NCBI GenBank assembly: GCA_002376965.1
Contig: DFOV01000416.1
Span: 1 to 6,896, forward strand
DNA from: Gammaproteobacteria bacterium UBA3532
Lineage (GTDB): Bacteria > Pseudomonadota > Gammaproteobacteria > Enterobacterales > UBA3532
DNA length: 6,896 nucleotides
Reading direction: 5' to 3'
Of the stretch, positions 1-6,299 are shown piece after piece. The notes beneath the pieces are model-generated. The model saw only the letters and a list, made by a program, of their open reading frames with translations. It was not told the origin of the DNA and made no database searches. Made by a program: the position numbers and the translations under genes. Positions within the stretch are counted from its first letter, which is position 1. Each line of letters begins with the position of its first letter.

Positions 1-1
1 A

Positions 2-286
2 ATCAATACCCATGATTCTCTCAATGATAAGCGGCGCTATGCGTCGATGTTAATCAAAGGAGCTAATCTGCTGGGTTTACTAACCTGCGATGCTGAAGGC
101 TGGTTTAAGCAGGGCAGCAGTGAAGCAAACCTTAGCGACGATCAAATTGACGCGCTACTCGTTGAGCGAGCAGAGGCGCGTAAAAACAAAGATTTTGCTC
201 GTTCAGATGAAATTCGCGATCAACTTACCGCCGAGGGTATCAAAATATTAGATACTCCCGACGGGGCTAAGTGGCAGCGCGCGTAA
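2..286 (+). CDS. cysS: Cysteinyl-tRNA synthetase, C-terminal fragment (5' end outside window)
   Basis: The frame is open from the left edge and contributes 94 codons before the TAA at 284-286, so this is the 3' end of a longer gene. The enzyme charges tRNA-Cys with cysteine in the cytoplasm. The visible part is the C-terminal helical region. The recognisable block is the run DALLVERAEARKNKDFARSD followed by EIRDQLTAEGIKILDTPDG and ending KWQRA, which matches the usual CysS ending (ALI-ER--AR--KDFA-AD-IRD-L---GI-L-DTP-G--W). The HIGH and KMSKS motifs and the zinc site lie upstream and cannot be checked here. The ATG at 47 is an internal methionine, not a start. The gene converges on rep with a 35-bp gap and is followed by a strong hairpin terminator at 334-374. 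The identification is by recall of the family's C-terminal pattern. Confidence 0.9.
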   Translation: MNTHDSLNDKRRYASMLIKGANLLGLLTCDAEGWFKQGSSEANLSDDQIDALLVERAEARKNKDFARSDEIRDQLTAEGIKILDTPDGAKWQRA

Positions 287-295
287 TTTACTCGG

Positions 296-330
296 CTTGT
301 TGTTTAGTCTGAACTTGTTGTTTAGTCTGA
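296..330. repeat. 18-bp tandem duplication, two copies
   Basis: The 17-base string CTTGTTGTTTAGTCTGA occurs exactly at 296-312 and again at 314-330, giving an 18-bp period. The second copy contains the rep stop codon (TTA on + at 322-324, TAA on -), and the first copy carries a second in-frame TAA (304-306). It looks like a small slippage duplication in the cysS-rep gap. No function is evident. Confidence 0.85.
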
Positions 331-2328
331 TAGAAGGCCGCGCATTGCCGCAAGGTGAGCGCGGCCTTTCTTTTGACGGGTCTTCTCATCTAACGGTTTA
401 TTAAGGTAGCTCCATTCCAAATCATCTTGAGGTATTTCTGCAAGAAAGCGGCTTGGGTCACATTTAATCATTTCACCATAGCGTCTGCGTTTTTTGGCAA
501 GTGTGAACGTTAGTGTTTTCTGTGCGCGGGTGATGCCTACATATGCCAAGCGGCGCTCTTCTTCAATATCACCCGATTCAATGCTGGAACGGTGGGGGAG
601 TAACTCTTCTTCCATGCCAACTAAAAAGACATGCGGGAACTCCAAGCCTTTAGATGCGTGGAGTGTCATAAGCTGTACTTCGTTGGTTTGGCTTTCTTCT
701 TTTTGCCGTTCAAGCATATCGCGTAGCAACATTTTGCTCAGGACTTCTTCTAACGAAGGGTTCAGGTCGTCTTCTGTGCCTTTAAGTCCTTCCTGTAGCC
801 ACCCAAGAAGCTCCATCACGTTCTTGATTCGAAACTCGGCAGCTTTAACGCTGCTGGAGATGTCTTGCAAATATTGCTCGTAACCAATCACTGTTGGCAA
901 CCGGACTAGCACCTCTCTTGGATCGCCTCGTGTAACTTCTTCACTGCAATCGACTATCCAGCGACTAAAGCGCTGCAATAATCCCAGGTGTCGGGCATCA
1001 ATATGCTCGGCTATTCCAAGCTCCAAGCTGGCTTCCAACAAGCTAACATGACGTTGATTGGCGTAATTACCTAGCTTCTCAAGGGTCGCAGGGCCAATCT
1101 CGCGCTTCGGTACGTTAACTATTCGCAAAAAAGCATTGTCATCATCAGGATTCACGATCAAACGTAAATAGGCCAATATATCTTTGATCTCAGCGCGCGC
1201 GAAAAATGAGGTGCCTCCCGTTAATTTATAAGGGATCTTGTGGGCCATTAAGGCTTTTTCAAAAATTCTGGATTGGTGGTTGCCACGGTAGAGTATCGCG
1301 TAATCGCTATAATCATTCTTATGTTGAATTTTATGTGACAACAGTTCACTGGCAACACGAAATGCTTCATCATCGTCATTCTTCGTCTCGACAACACGTA
1401 TGATGTCGCCATACCCGAGCTCACTCCATAGCTTTTTTTCGAAAACGTGAGGGTTATTGGCGATGACCTGATTAGCGGCCTTGAGAATGCGGCCAGATGA
1501 GCGATAGTTTTGTTCCAGTTTCACAATGTTAAGCTTAGGAAAATCTTGCTGCAGTAATACCAGGTTTTGTGGTTTGGCGCCTCGCCAGGAATAGATCGAC
1601 TGATCATCATCGCCGACAACGGTGAATGTTGCCCGTACACCGACTAATAGTTTAACCAGTAAATATTGGGCGGTATTGGTATCCTGGTATTCATCGACCA
1701 GCAGGTATCGCAGGCGGTTCTGCCAGTATTCCCTGACCGTTGCATCTTCGTTCAACAGCTTGGTTGGCCCCAAAATAAGATCGTCAAAATCAACGGCGTT
1801 ATAGGCAGCCAGCTGTCGTTGATATTGGTGATAAACCAAAGCGATTTCCTGCTCGCCCGGTGACTCGGCTGCGTTCTCTGCCTGATCAGGAGTCAGCATG
1901 TCGTTTTTAAGGTTTGAAATAGCGCTTTGGAAGCGTTGAATTTCATCTTTGGGGAGTTCCTCGCCCAGCAATGACTTCAGTAGTGTGAAGGAGTCTTGGT
2001 CATCAAATAGCGTAAAGTTTCGCTTTAAACCAACCTTTTTGGCTTCGCGGCGTAGCATATTTAAGCCTAAAGTATGAAATGTCGAGATAGTTAGACCAGA
2101 TGATTGTTTGCTGCCAATCGTCTGGATAACTCGTTCTTTCATTTCTTTGGCTGCTTTATTGGTGAAGGTTACCGCAGCGATATTCTTGGGGTGATAGCCA
2201 CATTGTTGGATAAGGTAGGCTATTTTGTTGGTAATTACCCGGGTTTTGCCGCTACCAGCTCCCGCTAGCACTAGCAAAGGCCCACTGATATACTCCATGG
2301 CTTGTTGTTGACTGGGATTAAGCTTCAC
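322..2328 (-). CDS. rep: ATP-dependent DNA helicase Rep (superfamily 1A, UvrD/PcrA/Rep type)
   Basis: This 668-residue protein matches E. coli Rep (about 670 residues) from the first residue to near the last. Rep is a 3'-5' translocase that travels with the replisome and strips proteins ahead of the fork; this role is from family knowledge. All SF1A motifs are visible in order: Walker A GAGSGKT (23-29), motif Ia AAVTFTNKAAKEM (51-63), TISTFHTLG (80-88), motif II DEYQD (212-216), motif III GDDDQSIYSWRG (239-250), motif IV LEQNYRSS (271-278), motif V LMTLHASKGLEF (553-564) and motif VI EERRLAYVGITRA (590-602). The conserved GGTSFFARAEIKD block (371-383) lies in domain 2B/2A territory. PQDDL near residue 633, which follows PSRFL, also matches Rep rather than UvrD. 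The start codon is GTG (2326-2328), supported by a GAGGT six bases upstream and by alignment with the E. coli MRLNPGQQQ start. It is transcribed divergently from the yaiL-like gene and convergently with cysS. No terminator of its own is visible downstream. Confidence 0.97.
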   Translation of the reverse strand: MKLNPSQQQAMEYISGPLLVLAGAGSGKTRVITNKIAYLIQQCGYHPKNIAAVTFTNKAAKEMKERVIQTIGSKQSSGLTISTFHTLGLNMLRREAKKVGLKRNFTLFDDQDSFTLLKSLLGEELPKDEIQRFQSAISNLKNDMLTPDQAENAAESPGEQEIALVYHQYQRQLAAYNAVDFDDLILGPTKLLNEDATVREYWQNRLRYLLVDEYQDTNTAQYLLVKLLVGVRATFTVVGDDDQSIYSWRGAKPQNLVLLQQDFPKLNIVKLEQNYRSSGRILKAANQVIANNPHVFEKKLWSELGYGDIIRVVETKNDDDEAFRVASELLSHKIQHKNDYSDYAILYRGNHQSRIFEKALMAHKIPYKLTGGTSFFARAEIKDILAYLRLIVNPDDDNAFLRIVNVPKREIGPATLEKLGNYANQRHVSLLEASLELGIAEHIDARHLGLLQRFSRWIVDCSEEVTRGDPREVLVRLPTVIGYEQYLQDISSSVKAAEFRIKNVMELLGWLQEGLKGTEDDLNPSLEEVLSKMLLRDMLERQKEESQTNEVQLMTLHASKGLEFPHVFLVGMEEELLPHRSSIESGDIEEERRLAYVGITRAQKTLTFTLAKKRRRYGEMIKCDPSRFLAEIPQDDLEWSYLNKPLDEKTRQKKGRAHLAAMRGLLSD
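334..374 (+). terminator. Intrinsic terminator of cysS, lying inside the rep 3' coding end
   Basis: A perfect 10-bp GC-rich stem pairs AAGGCCGCGC (334-343) with GCGCGGCCTT (359-368). The loop is 15 nt, and TTCTTTT follows on the + strand, giving the classic rho-independent form for transcription leaving cysS. On the - strand the stem is followed by CTATCAGAC, with no T run, so it probably terminates in one direction only. The hairpin overlaps the last codons of rep, where the tract reads as Gln-Lys-Lys-Gly and the stem as Arg-Ala-His through Arg-Gly-Leu. Confidence 0.85.
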
Positions 2329-2332
2329 CGGT

Positions 2333-2339
2333 GCACCTC
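2333..2339 (-). promoter_or_regulatory. Ribosome-binding site deciding the GTG start of rep
   Basis: Read on the - strand the sequence is GAGGTGC, with GAGGT complementary to the 16S 3' end. Six bases (2329-2334) separate GAGGT from the GTG at 2328. This spacing, together with the conserved N-terminus KLNPSQQQA directly after the GTG, favours GTG over any internal ATG. Confidence 0.7.
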
Positions 2340-2354
2340 GTATGTTGGTGGCCG

Positions 2355-2383
2355 ATTCTACCCATTTATCGATAAAATATACA
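2355..2383 (-). promoter_or_regulatory. Candidate sigma-70 promoter for rep
   Basis: On the - strand a -10-like TAGAAT (2355-2360, 5 of 6 matches to TATAAT) lies 17 bases from a weak -35-like TGTATA (2378-2383, 3 of 6 matches). Transcription would begin about 20 bases before the GTG. This is inferred from motif and spacing only, and the -35 is poor. Confidence 0.35.
2373..2378 (+). promoter_or_regulatory. Candidate -10 element for the yaiL-like gene
   Basis: TAAAAT matches TATAAT at 5 of 6 positions and would start a transcript about 20 bases before the ATG at 2403. No convincing -35 lies at 16-18 bases; the nearest, TTGGTG at 2345-2350, is 22 bases away. It overlaps the candidate rep promoter on the other strand, so the two genes would share an AT-rich divergent control region. 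Confidence 0.25.
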
Positions 2384-2402
2384 GCCCGAAGGAATTAATA
2401 CA

Positions 2403-2948
2403 ATGTCGCTTCAAGATCAACTACTCAAAGCTGGCTTGGTTGATAATAACAAAGCTAAAAAAGTACGCACTGATAAAAGAAAGCAGAGCAAAAAGGCTCG
2501 TAAATCTAACCAGGAAATTGTCAATGAAACCGCTATCGAAGCTAAAAAGCGGCGTGAAGAGCAGGCGGAGCGAGACAGACAGTTAAATCAGGAAAAGCAA
2601 AAAAAGCTAGAGCAAAAAGCTATCCAATCCCAGATACAGCAACTGATTAAGATGAATCAATTGGATCGGGGAGATGGGGATATAAGCTACCGATTTATGT
2701 TCCGCGATAAAGCACAAAGCATTTATGTTACGCCGCTTATTCAAAAGCGGTTGGCTAGCGGGAAGTTAACCATTGTTTTAGCAGGAGAACAGGAAGGCGT
2801 ATGGCAGTTTGAAGTAGTGCCACCACAGGTTTCCGAGAAAATCGCTCTAAGAGATAGTAGTAGATTGGTTGAACTTAATGGTATTGAAGAAGACGAAGAA
2901 GATGACTACTACGCAGATTTCCAAATCCCCGATGACCTTATGTGGTAA
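2403..2948 (+). CDS. yaiL: YaiL-like DUF2058 family protein
   Basis: This 181-residue protein resembles E. coli YaiL (about 179 residues), a conserved protein of unproven function sometimes labelled nucleoprotein/polynucleotide-associated. The N-terminus SLQDQLLKAGLVDNNKAKKV (2-21) and the extreme C-terminus YADFQIPDDLMW (170-181) are the family hallmarks. Residues 20-85 are very rich in Lys, Arg, Glu and Gln and look like a long charged helix or coiled coil, compatible with nucleic-acid or ribosome contact. The segment QIQQLIKMNQLDRGDGDISYRF (77-98) begins a small folded domain that runs to about 155. An acidic stretch EEDEEDDYYAD (162-172) precedes the conserved tail. GAAGGA (2388-2393) lies nine bases before the ATG. 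No signal peptide or membrane segment is present, so the protein should be cytoplasmic. It is divergent from rep, and no strong terminator follows it. Family membership is firm; the function is unknown. Confidence 0.9.
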   Translation: MSLQDQLLKAGLVDNNKAKKVRTDKRKQSKKARKSNQEIVNETAIEAKKRREEQAERDRQLNQEKQKKLEQKAIQSQIQQLIKMNQLDRGDGDISYRFMFRDKAQSIYVTPLIQKRLASGKLTIVLAGEQEGVWQFEVVPPQVSEKIALRDSSRLVELNGIEEDEEDDYYADFQIPDDLMW

Positions 2949-3118
2949 CCGTAAGCCCTATGGTTGATGAGCCGCGAGGTGATATAGGGGGGGATCATGA
3001 TGAAAAAGTCCGAAATGGCCGGTGAAACGCTAGGTTATTCGTGACTTATTCTTTACAATGGTTTTTGATACTAGCGTAGATAGTGTAGTAAAAGCAGTAG
3101 AACTAGCTGGAGATAAAT
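2949..3118 (+). other. Intergenic region upstream of the amylase gene: weak hairpin, micro-ORF, amylase leader
   Basis: This stretch holds a weak inverted repeat, CCCTAT (2956-2961) with ATAGGG (2984-2989), across a 22-nt loop and without a T tract, so it is a poor terminator for the yaiL-like gene. A run of seven G's follows. A 15-codon reading frame (2997-3044, ATG ATG AAA AAG ... TCG TGA) is preceded by the G-rich run and is described as a finding. TTTACA (3052-3057) and TTGATA (3065-3070) resemble -35 boxes, but no good -10 lies at the proper distance from either. The amylase ribosome-binding site is GGAG (3109-3112), six bases before its ATG. Confidence 0.4.
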
Positions 3119-5632
3119 ATGACACAGACTGCATCCTCTTTAAGGATTATGTTAGCAGCAACCTTACTTTCCATGACCATCGCTGGGTGCGGTGGTGATA
3201 ATTTTGATGGCGACGATACCAATCTGGATACTCCATCGGGGCAAGAAAATGGCGGCGAAAATCCAACAGAGCCGGAGTCGCCCACCGAACCAGAAACACC
3301 GACTGAGCCAGAGACACCGACTGAACCAGAAACACCGACAGAACCAGAGACACCGACTGAGCCCGAACCTGTTTTTGATATCAATGTTAGTGCCGGCGAA
3401 CAAGCACCGCTTGAAATTTTTGTTCGTGGTTCATTCAATAGTTGGGGCACCTTGCCCTTGGAATATGATGATAGCGCTAGTGTCTACACCGCAGTAACTG
3501 AGCTGGATATCGGCGAGTACTTTTTCAAAGTGGCGGATCAGGACTGGTCTGAAGGTACTAATTGCGGTTCGGCCAGTGGTGGTGACGAAGCACTGGCCTT
3601 GGGCGAACAAGTCTTACCAATGGCTTGTAACGCTGGCGACACACCACGCATGGTTATCACACCGGACGAAGCCGGGCCATTTACCTTCGCCTTCAGCTAC
3701 CTTGGCGGAGACATGGGCGAAATTCAGGTATTCCCAAACCCTAAGGCCGTTATCGTCGATGAGCCAACCATTGGTCATGTAACCATTCATTACAAGCGGG
3801 AGTCTGAAAACTACAATGAATGGGGTCTTCATCTATGGGGGGACGCTATTCCTGCTAGTGTAAATACCACATGGAATTCACCGCGTGAATTTGATGCTAT
3901 TGAAAATGGTTGGGCGACAGCTGAAATCCCCATCGTTCGCGACAATGTCGACTTCAACTTTATTATCCATGCAGGTGAAAATAAGAGCCCAAATGCGGAC
4001 TTGATTATTCGCCCAAATACATTTGGAACCGACGTGTGGGTTGTGCAAGATACGGTTAGTATTTTTGATAATCAAGCAGATGCTGAGCAAGCTCTTTCAT
4101 TATTAGGTAACCTGTCTTCCACTTTAGATATGAGCCCAGTGAGCGTTGCGGACAAGGACAATGGCTTGCCTGCAAACTGGAATCAAACAGCAAACTTCAT
4201 GGAAATTTATGTACGAGGCTATCAGGACTCAGATGGCGATGGCGTTGGTGATATCCAGGGTTTGATCGACCGTCTTGACTATATTCAATCGCTTGGTGTC
4301 AATGGCCTGTGGTTAATGCCTGTTACAGAAAGCTCGGACAACGATCACGGCTATGCCACGACAGACTACCGCGATATTGAAGATGACTATGGTACGATGG
4401 CCGATTTCGAACGCTTGTTAGAAGAAGCGCATAATCGAGATATTGGTATCATTATTGATTACGTTATCAATCATAGCTCAAACTCAAACGTGCTATTTCA
4501 GGATGCGTCATTCTCGGCTGATAACGACAAGAACGACTGGTATATCTTTAATACGGAAGATCTGGGTTGGAATGGCTTCGGTGGTCCAAGCTGGCACCCA
4601 ACCGATTTAGGCTACTATTACGGCGTGTTTGGTGGTGGAATGCCAGACTTTGACTTCCGTAATCAAGAAGTGGTCGACTTCCATATGAATAACCTGCGAT
4701 TCTGGTTAAACAAGGGGGTTGATGGCTTCCGCTTTGATGCCGTTGGTGTACTGTATGAAAATGGTGGAAGCGCATGGGTCGATCAACCTGAAAACCATGC
4801 TTTGTTAAAACAAATTAATGACTTGGTTGGTAGTTATACGAATCGTTACATTGTTTGTGAGTCGCCTGACACACCGCACGAATATGCCGAGCCAGACTCT
4901 TGTGGCCGCGCATTTGCGTTTGGTACTCAAGGTGCGATCCTTGGTTCTGCAAGAGAAGGACGTTTGGATAGTGGCTTGGTCAGTCAGCTAAATAACAGCC
5001 ACCGTGACACCATGCCGATGATATTATCGAACCACGATTCTTTCGCTGGAAATCGCGCCTACAACCAGTTAAATGGCGATGTTGGAGACAATAAAGTAGC
5101 TGCATCGATTTATATCTTGGCTTCAACTACGCCATTTACCTATTACGGCGAAGAAGTTGGTATTTCAAATGGCCAAGGGCTTGATGGTGATCACGCGTTG
5201 CGTGTGCCTATGAGCTGGACTTCTGATGGAGATACTGCAGGTTTCACTACAGGTACGCCATTTAGAAACCTGGCATCAAACAGCGAAACCTTTAATGTTG
5301 AATTACAGCAAGGGGATAACGCATCGTTGCTGGAACATTATCGTAAGCTGTATCAAGTGCGCTTGGAAAACCCGGTATTAGGTACAGGGGATTTCGACCT
5401 GCAATCAAACAGCGGTAATTCCCATCTTATCTTTACTAGGAAGGATGCTAACGATACGGTGGCAGTGCTTATCAACTTAAGCAGTAGTGCGCAAAACCTA
5501 ACAGTGAATGTCGGAGAAGCGGGAGTTTCCTTCCAACAGGCACTGGCCGGTGGAGAAGCGCTGGTTAGTGATACAGACTCGACGATCAGTGTGTCTGTTC
5601 CTGCTCAGTCTACGGCTGTGCTGGTGAAATAA
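3119..5632 (+). CDS. Lipoprotein alpha-amylase family glycoside hydrolase (GH13) with N-terminal starch-binding modules including CBM41
   Basis: This 837-residue protein should cleave alpha-glucosidic bonds in starch, pullulan or maltodextrins at the cell surface. Residues 1-23 form a lipoprotein signal with lipobox IAGC (Cys24); the next residue is Gly, not Asp, which favours outer-membrane sorting. Residues 49-84 are a Pro-Thr-Glu linker. Residues about 96-205 form a starch-binding-like beta module (EIFVRGSFNSWG, FFKVADQDWS). Residues about 218-325 match the pullulanase-associated CBM41 pattern (VTIHYKR, EWGLHLWGDAI, FNFIIHAGENKS, DVWVVQDT). The GH13 barrel runs about 355-750. It has a calcium-type loop DSDGDGVGD (370-378), region I DYVINH (447-452), region V MPDFDF (508-513), region II GFRFDAV with nucleophile Asp540, region III IVCESPD with acid/base Glu581, and region IV LSNHDS with Asp640. 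A C-terminal beta domain covers about 755-837. Besides Cys24 there are four cysteines (149, 170, 580, 595). The ATG follows GGAG at six bases, and a terminator follows the stop. No transporter or regulator lies beside it. The exact subfamily and substrate (amylase, neopullulanase or pullulanase-like) are uncertain. Confidence 0.93.
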   Translation: MTQTASSLRIMLAATLLSMTIAGCGGDNFDGDDTNLDTPSGQENGGENPTEPESPTEPETPTEPETPTEPETPTEPETPTEPEPVFDINVSAGEQAPLEIFVRGSFNSWGTLPLEYDDSASVYTAVTELDIGEYFFKVADQDWSEGTNCGSASGGDEALALGEQVLPMACNAGDTPRMVITPDEAGPFTFAFSYLGGDMGEIQVFPNPKAVIVDEPTIGHVTIHYKRESENYNEWGLHLWGDAIPASVNTTWNSPREFDAIENGWATAEIPIVRDNVDFNFIIHAGENKSPNADLIIRPNTFGTDVWVVQDTVSIFDNQADAEQALSLLGNLSSTLDMSPVSVADKDNGLPANWNQTANFMEIYVRGYQDSDGDGVGDIQGLIDRLDYIQSLGVNGLWLMPVTESSDNDHGYATTDYRDIEDDYGTMADFERLLEEAHNRDIGIIIDYVINHSSNSNVLFQDASFSADNDKNDWYIFNTEDLGWNGFGGPSWHPTDLGYYYGVFGGGMPDFDFRNQEVVDFHMNNLRFWLNKGVDGFRFDAVGVLYENGGSAWVDQPENHALLKQINDLVGSYTNRYIVCESPDTPHEYAEPDSCGRAFAFGTQGAILGSAREGRLDSGLVSQLNNSHRDTMPMILSNHDSFAGNRAYNQLNGDVGDNKVAASIYILASTTPFTYYGEEVGISNGQGLDGDHALRVPMSWTSDGDTAGFTTGTPFRNLASNSETFNVELQQGDNASLLEHYRKLYQVRLENPVLGTGDFDLQSNSGNSHLIFTRKDANDTVAVLINLSSSAQNLTVNVGEAGVSFQQALAGGEALVSDTDSTISVSVPAQSTAVLVK
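3263..3370 (+). repeat. Six 18-bp in-frame repeats encoding the PTEPET linker
   Basis: Six consecutive 18-bp units encode residues 49-84 of the amylase as PTEPES, PTEPET four times, and PTEPEP. Units differ mainly at third positions (ACA/ACC/ACT for Thr, GAG/GAA for Glu, CCG/CCA for Pro). The repeat forms an extended, acidic, proline-rich spacer between the lipid anchor and the first binding module. Because it is a multiple of three, changes in copy number would keep the reading frame. Confidence 0.95.
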
Positions 5633-5657
5633 GCTAGTCGCTGATTAGTAGTACCTG

Positions 5658-5690
5658 AAAAGCGCTTGTCGATTGGCAAGCGCTTTTTTT
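5658..5690 (+). terminator. Intrinsic terminator of the amylase gene
   Basis: AAAAGCGCTTG (5658-5668) pairs perfectly with CAAGCGCTTTT (5677-5687). The stem extends by a T-G and a C-G pair to a GATT loop (5671-5674), and the T run reaches 5690. It begins 25 bases after the amylase stop codon. The A run on the 5' side also gives a T run on the - strand, so it could work in both directions. Confidence 0.93.
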
Positions 5691-5714
5691 ATGCCTAATT
5701 AAAACTTGGTAAAC

Positions 5715-5731
5715 CACCGCCTCTGGCGGTG
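5715..5731 (+). repeat. Left-end subterminal hairpin of the IS200-like element
   Basis: A perfect 7-bp stem CACCGCC/GGCGGTG encloses a TCT loop. IS200/IS605 transposases recognise such an imperfect palindrome near each end as single-stranded DNA. Its position about 84 bases before tnpA and just after the host terminator supports the left-end assignment. Confidence 0.7.
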
Positions 5732-5772
5732 AGACCCGAAAAGGCTCTGCCATTAAGGCGTGCAGGAAGGAA

Positions 5773-5814
5773 AATGACCTCCTTTGAACCGGCAAGTTCT
5801 ATAAGGAGGCCATT
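5773..5814 (+). promoter_or_regulatory. Leader hairpin hiding the tnpA ribosome-binding site
   Basis: CCTCCTT (5778-5784) is the exact complement of the Shine-Dalgarno AAGGAGG (5803-5809). The stem continues below, past one A-C mismatch, with AATG (5773-5776) pairing CATT (5811-5814). It continues above with GAAC (5786-5789) pairing GTTC (5796-5799) around a CGGCAA loop. The fold would bury the ribosome-binding site right up to the ATG. IS200 of enteric bacteria is known to repress transposase translation with a hairpin of this kind; applying that here is by analogy. Confidence 0.75.
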
Positions 5815-6249
5815 ATGCGAGACTGGCAAAGTCAATCTCACGTTAAACATTATTGCAAATATCATGTGGTATTTGTGCCAAAGTATCGAAAGAAAAGCAT
5901 TTATGGAAGGCTAAGGCGAGATATTGGTAGTATTTTGAGGGAATTGTGCAGACAGCAAGGAGTTGAGTTGGTTGAAGGCTACGCAATGCGAGATCACATT
6001 CACATGTTGTTAATGATTCCGCCCAAGTATAGTGTAGCGAATACAGTTGGCTTTCTGAAAGGGAAATCAGCAATACGAATATTTCGAGACTACCTACAAG
6101 TTAAGCGAAACTTTACGGGTCGGCACTTTTGGGCACGAGGATACTGCGTGAGCACGGTGGGGCTAGATGAGAAAATGATCAGAGAATATATAAAAAATCA
6201 GGAAAAAGAGGAAATACGGCAGGAGCAAATGCAGCTCGCAGGCTTGTAA
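5815..6249 (+). CDS. tnpA: IS200-like transposase TnpA (Y1 HUH superfamily)
   Basis: This 144-residue protein catalyses single-strand cutting and rejoining of the element's ends as a dimer. It has the complete IS200 layout: CKYHVVFVPKYRKK (14-27), the HUH motif His61-Ile62-His63 in DHIHMLLMIPPKYSV, LKGKSAIRIF (81-90), HFWARGYCVSTVG (104-116), and the catalytic Tyr125 in REYIKNQ with Gln129 four residues later. This spacing is the same as in the well-studied IS608 TnpA (Tyr127 and Gln131, with His64 and His66). The length is normal and there is no frameshift, so the enzyme is potentially active. The IPPKYSV-LKGKS and FW-RGY signatures favour IS200 TnpA over the related REP-associated transposases (RAYT). 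AAGGAGG lies five bases before the ATG but is enclosed in a hairpin. An in-frame TGA at 5785 excludes an earlier start. Confidence 0.95.
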   Translation: MRDWQSQSHVKHYCKYHVVFVPKYRKKSIYGRLRRDIGSILRELCRQQGVELVEGYAMRDHIHMLLMIPPKYSVANTVGFLKGKSAIRIFRDYLQVKRNFTGRHFWARGYCVSTVGLDEKMIREYIKNQEKEEIRQEQMQLAGL

Positions 6250-6252
6250 TTC

Positions 6253-6269
6253 AGCCCCTTCTAGGGGCT
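6253..6269 (+). terminator. Hairpin directly after tnpA, possible terminator
   Basis: AGCCCCT (6253-6259) pairs perfectly with AGGGGCT (6263-6269) around a TCT loop, four bases after the tnpA stop codon. It is followed by TTCATCAT, a weak T tract, so termination would be partial. Its place between gene and right-end hairpin suggests the end of the tnpA transcript. Confidence 0.5.
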
Positions 6270-6277
6270 TTCATCAT

Positions 6278-6298
6278 ACCACCTGCTTTGCAGGTGGT
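6278..6298 (+). repeat. Right-end subterminal hairpin of the IS200-like element
   Basis: A perfect 9-bp stem pairs ACCACCTGC (6278-6286) with GCAGGTGGT (6290-6298) around a TTT loop. Its foot shares the CCACC string with the left-end hairpin region (5714-5718), consistent with recognition by the same transposase. The right cleavage site should lie a few bases beyond 6298. Confidence 0.7.
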
Positions 6299-6299
6299 T

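Noticed and set aside
494..883. 129-codon + strand frame inside rep
   Set aside because: It lies antisense to conserved helicase motifs V and VI and has no recognisable protein features.
2956..2989. Terminator for the yaiL-like gene
   Set aside because: There are only six pairs across a 22-nt loop, and a G run follows where a T tract would be expected.
2990..2999. MalT-box-like sequence upstream of the amylase gene
   Set aside because: GGGGATCATG matches the GGGGA(T/G)GAGG pattern at 8 of 10 positions, but it is a single site in a G run, and the presence of MalT in this organism is unknown.
3052..3091. Sigma-70 promoter for the amylase gene
   Set aside because: TTTACA and TTGATA resemble -35 boxes, but no -10 of better than 3 of 6 matches lies at 15-18 bases, so no promoter is called.
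3103..3450. - strand frame encoding Gly-Ser-Val repeats
   Set aside because: It is the antisense shadow of the PTEPET linker repeats of the amylase; the sense frame has a complete lipoprotein and GH13 architecture.
5729..5914. 61-codon + strand frame overlapping the start of tnpA
   Set aside because: It covers the left-end hairpin and the leader hairpin in another frame; tnpA explains the region.
5815..6249. RAYT (REP-associated transposase) identity for the HUH protein
   Set aside because: The IPPKYSV, LKGKS and FW-RGY signatures and the end hairpins fit IS200 TnpA; the array lacks the GTAG/GGAG tetranucleotide-plus-hairpin form typical of RAYT-linked REPs.
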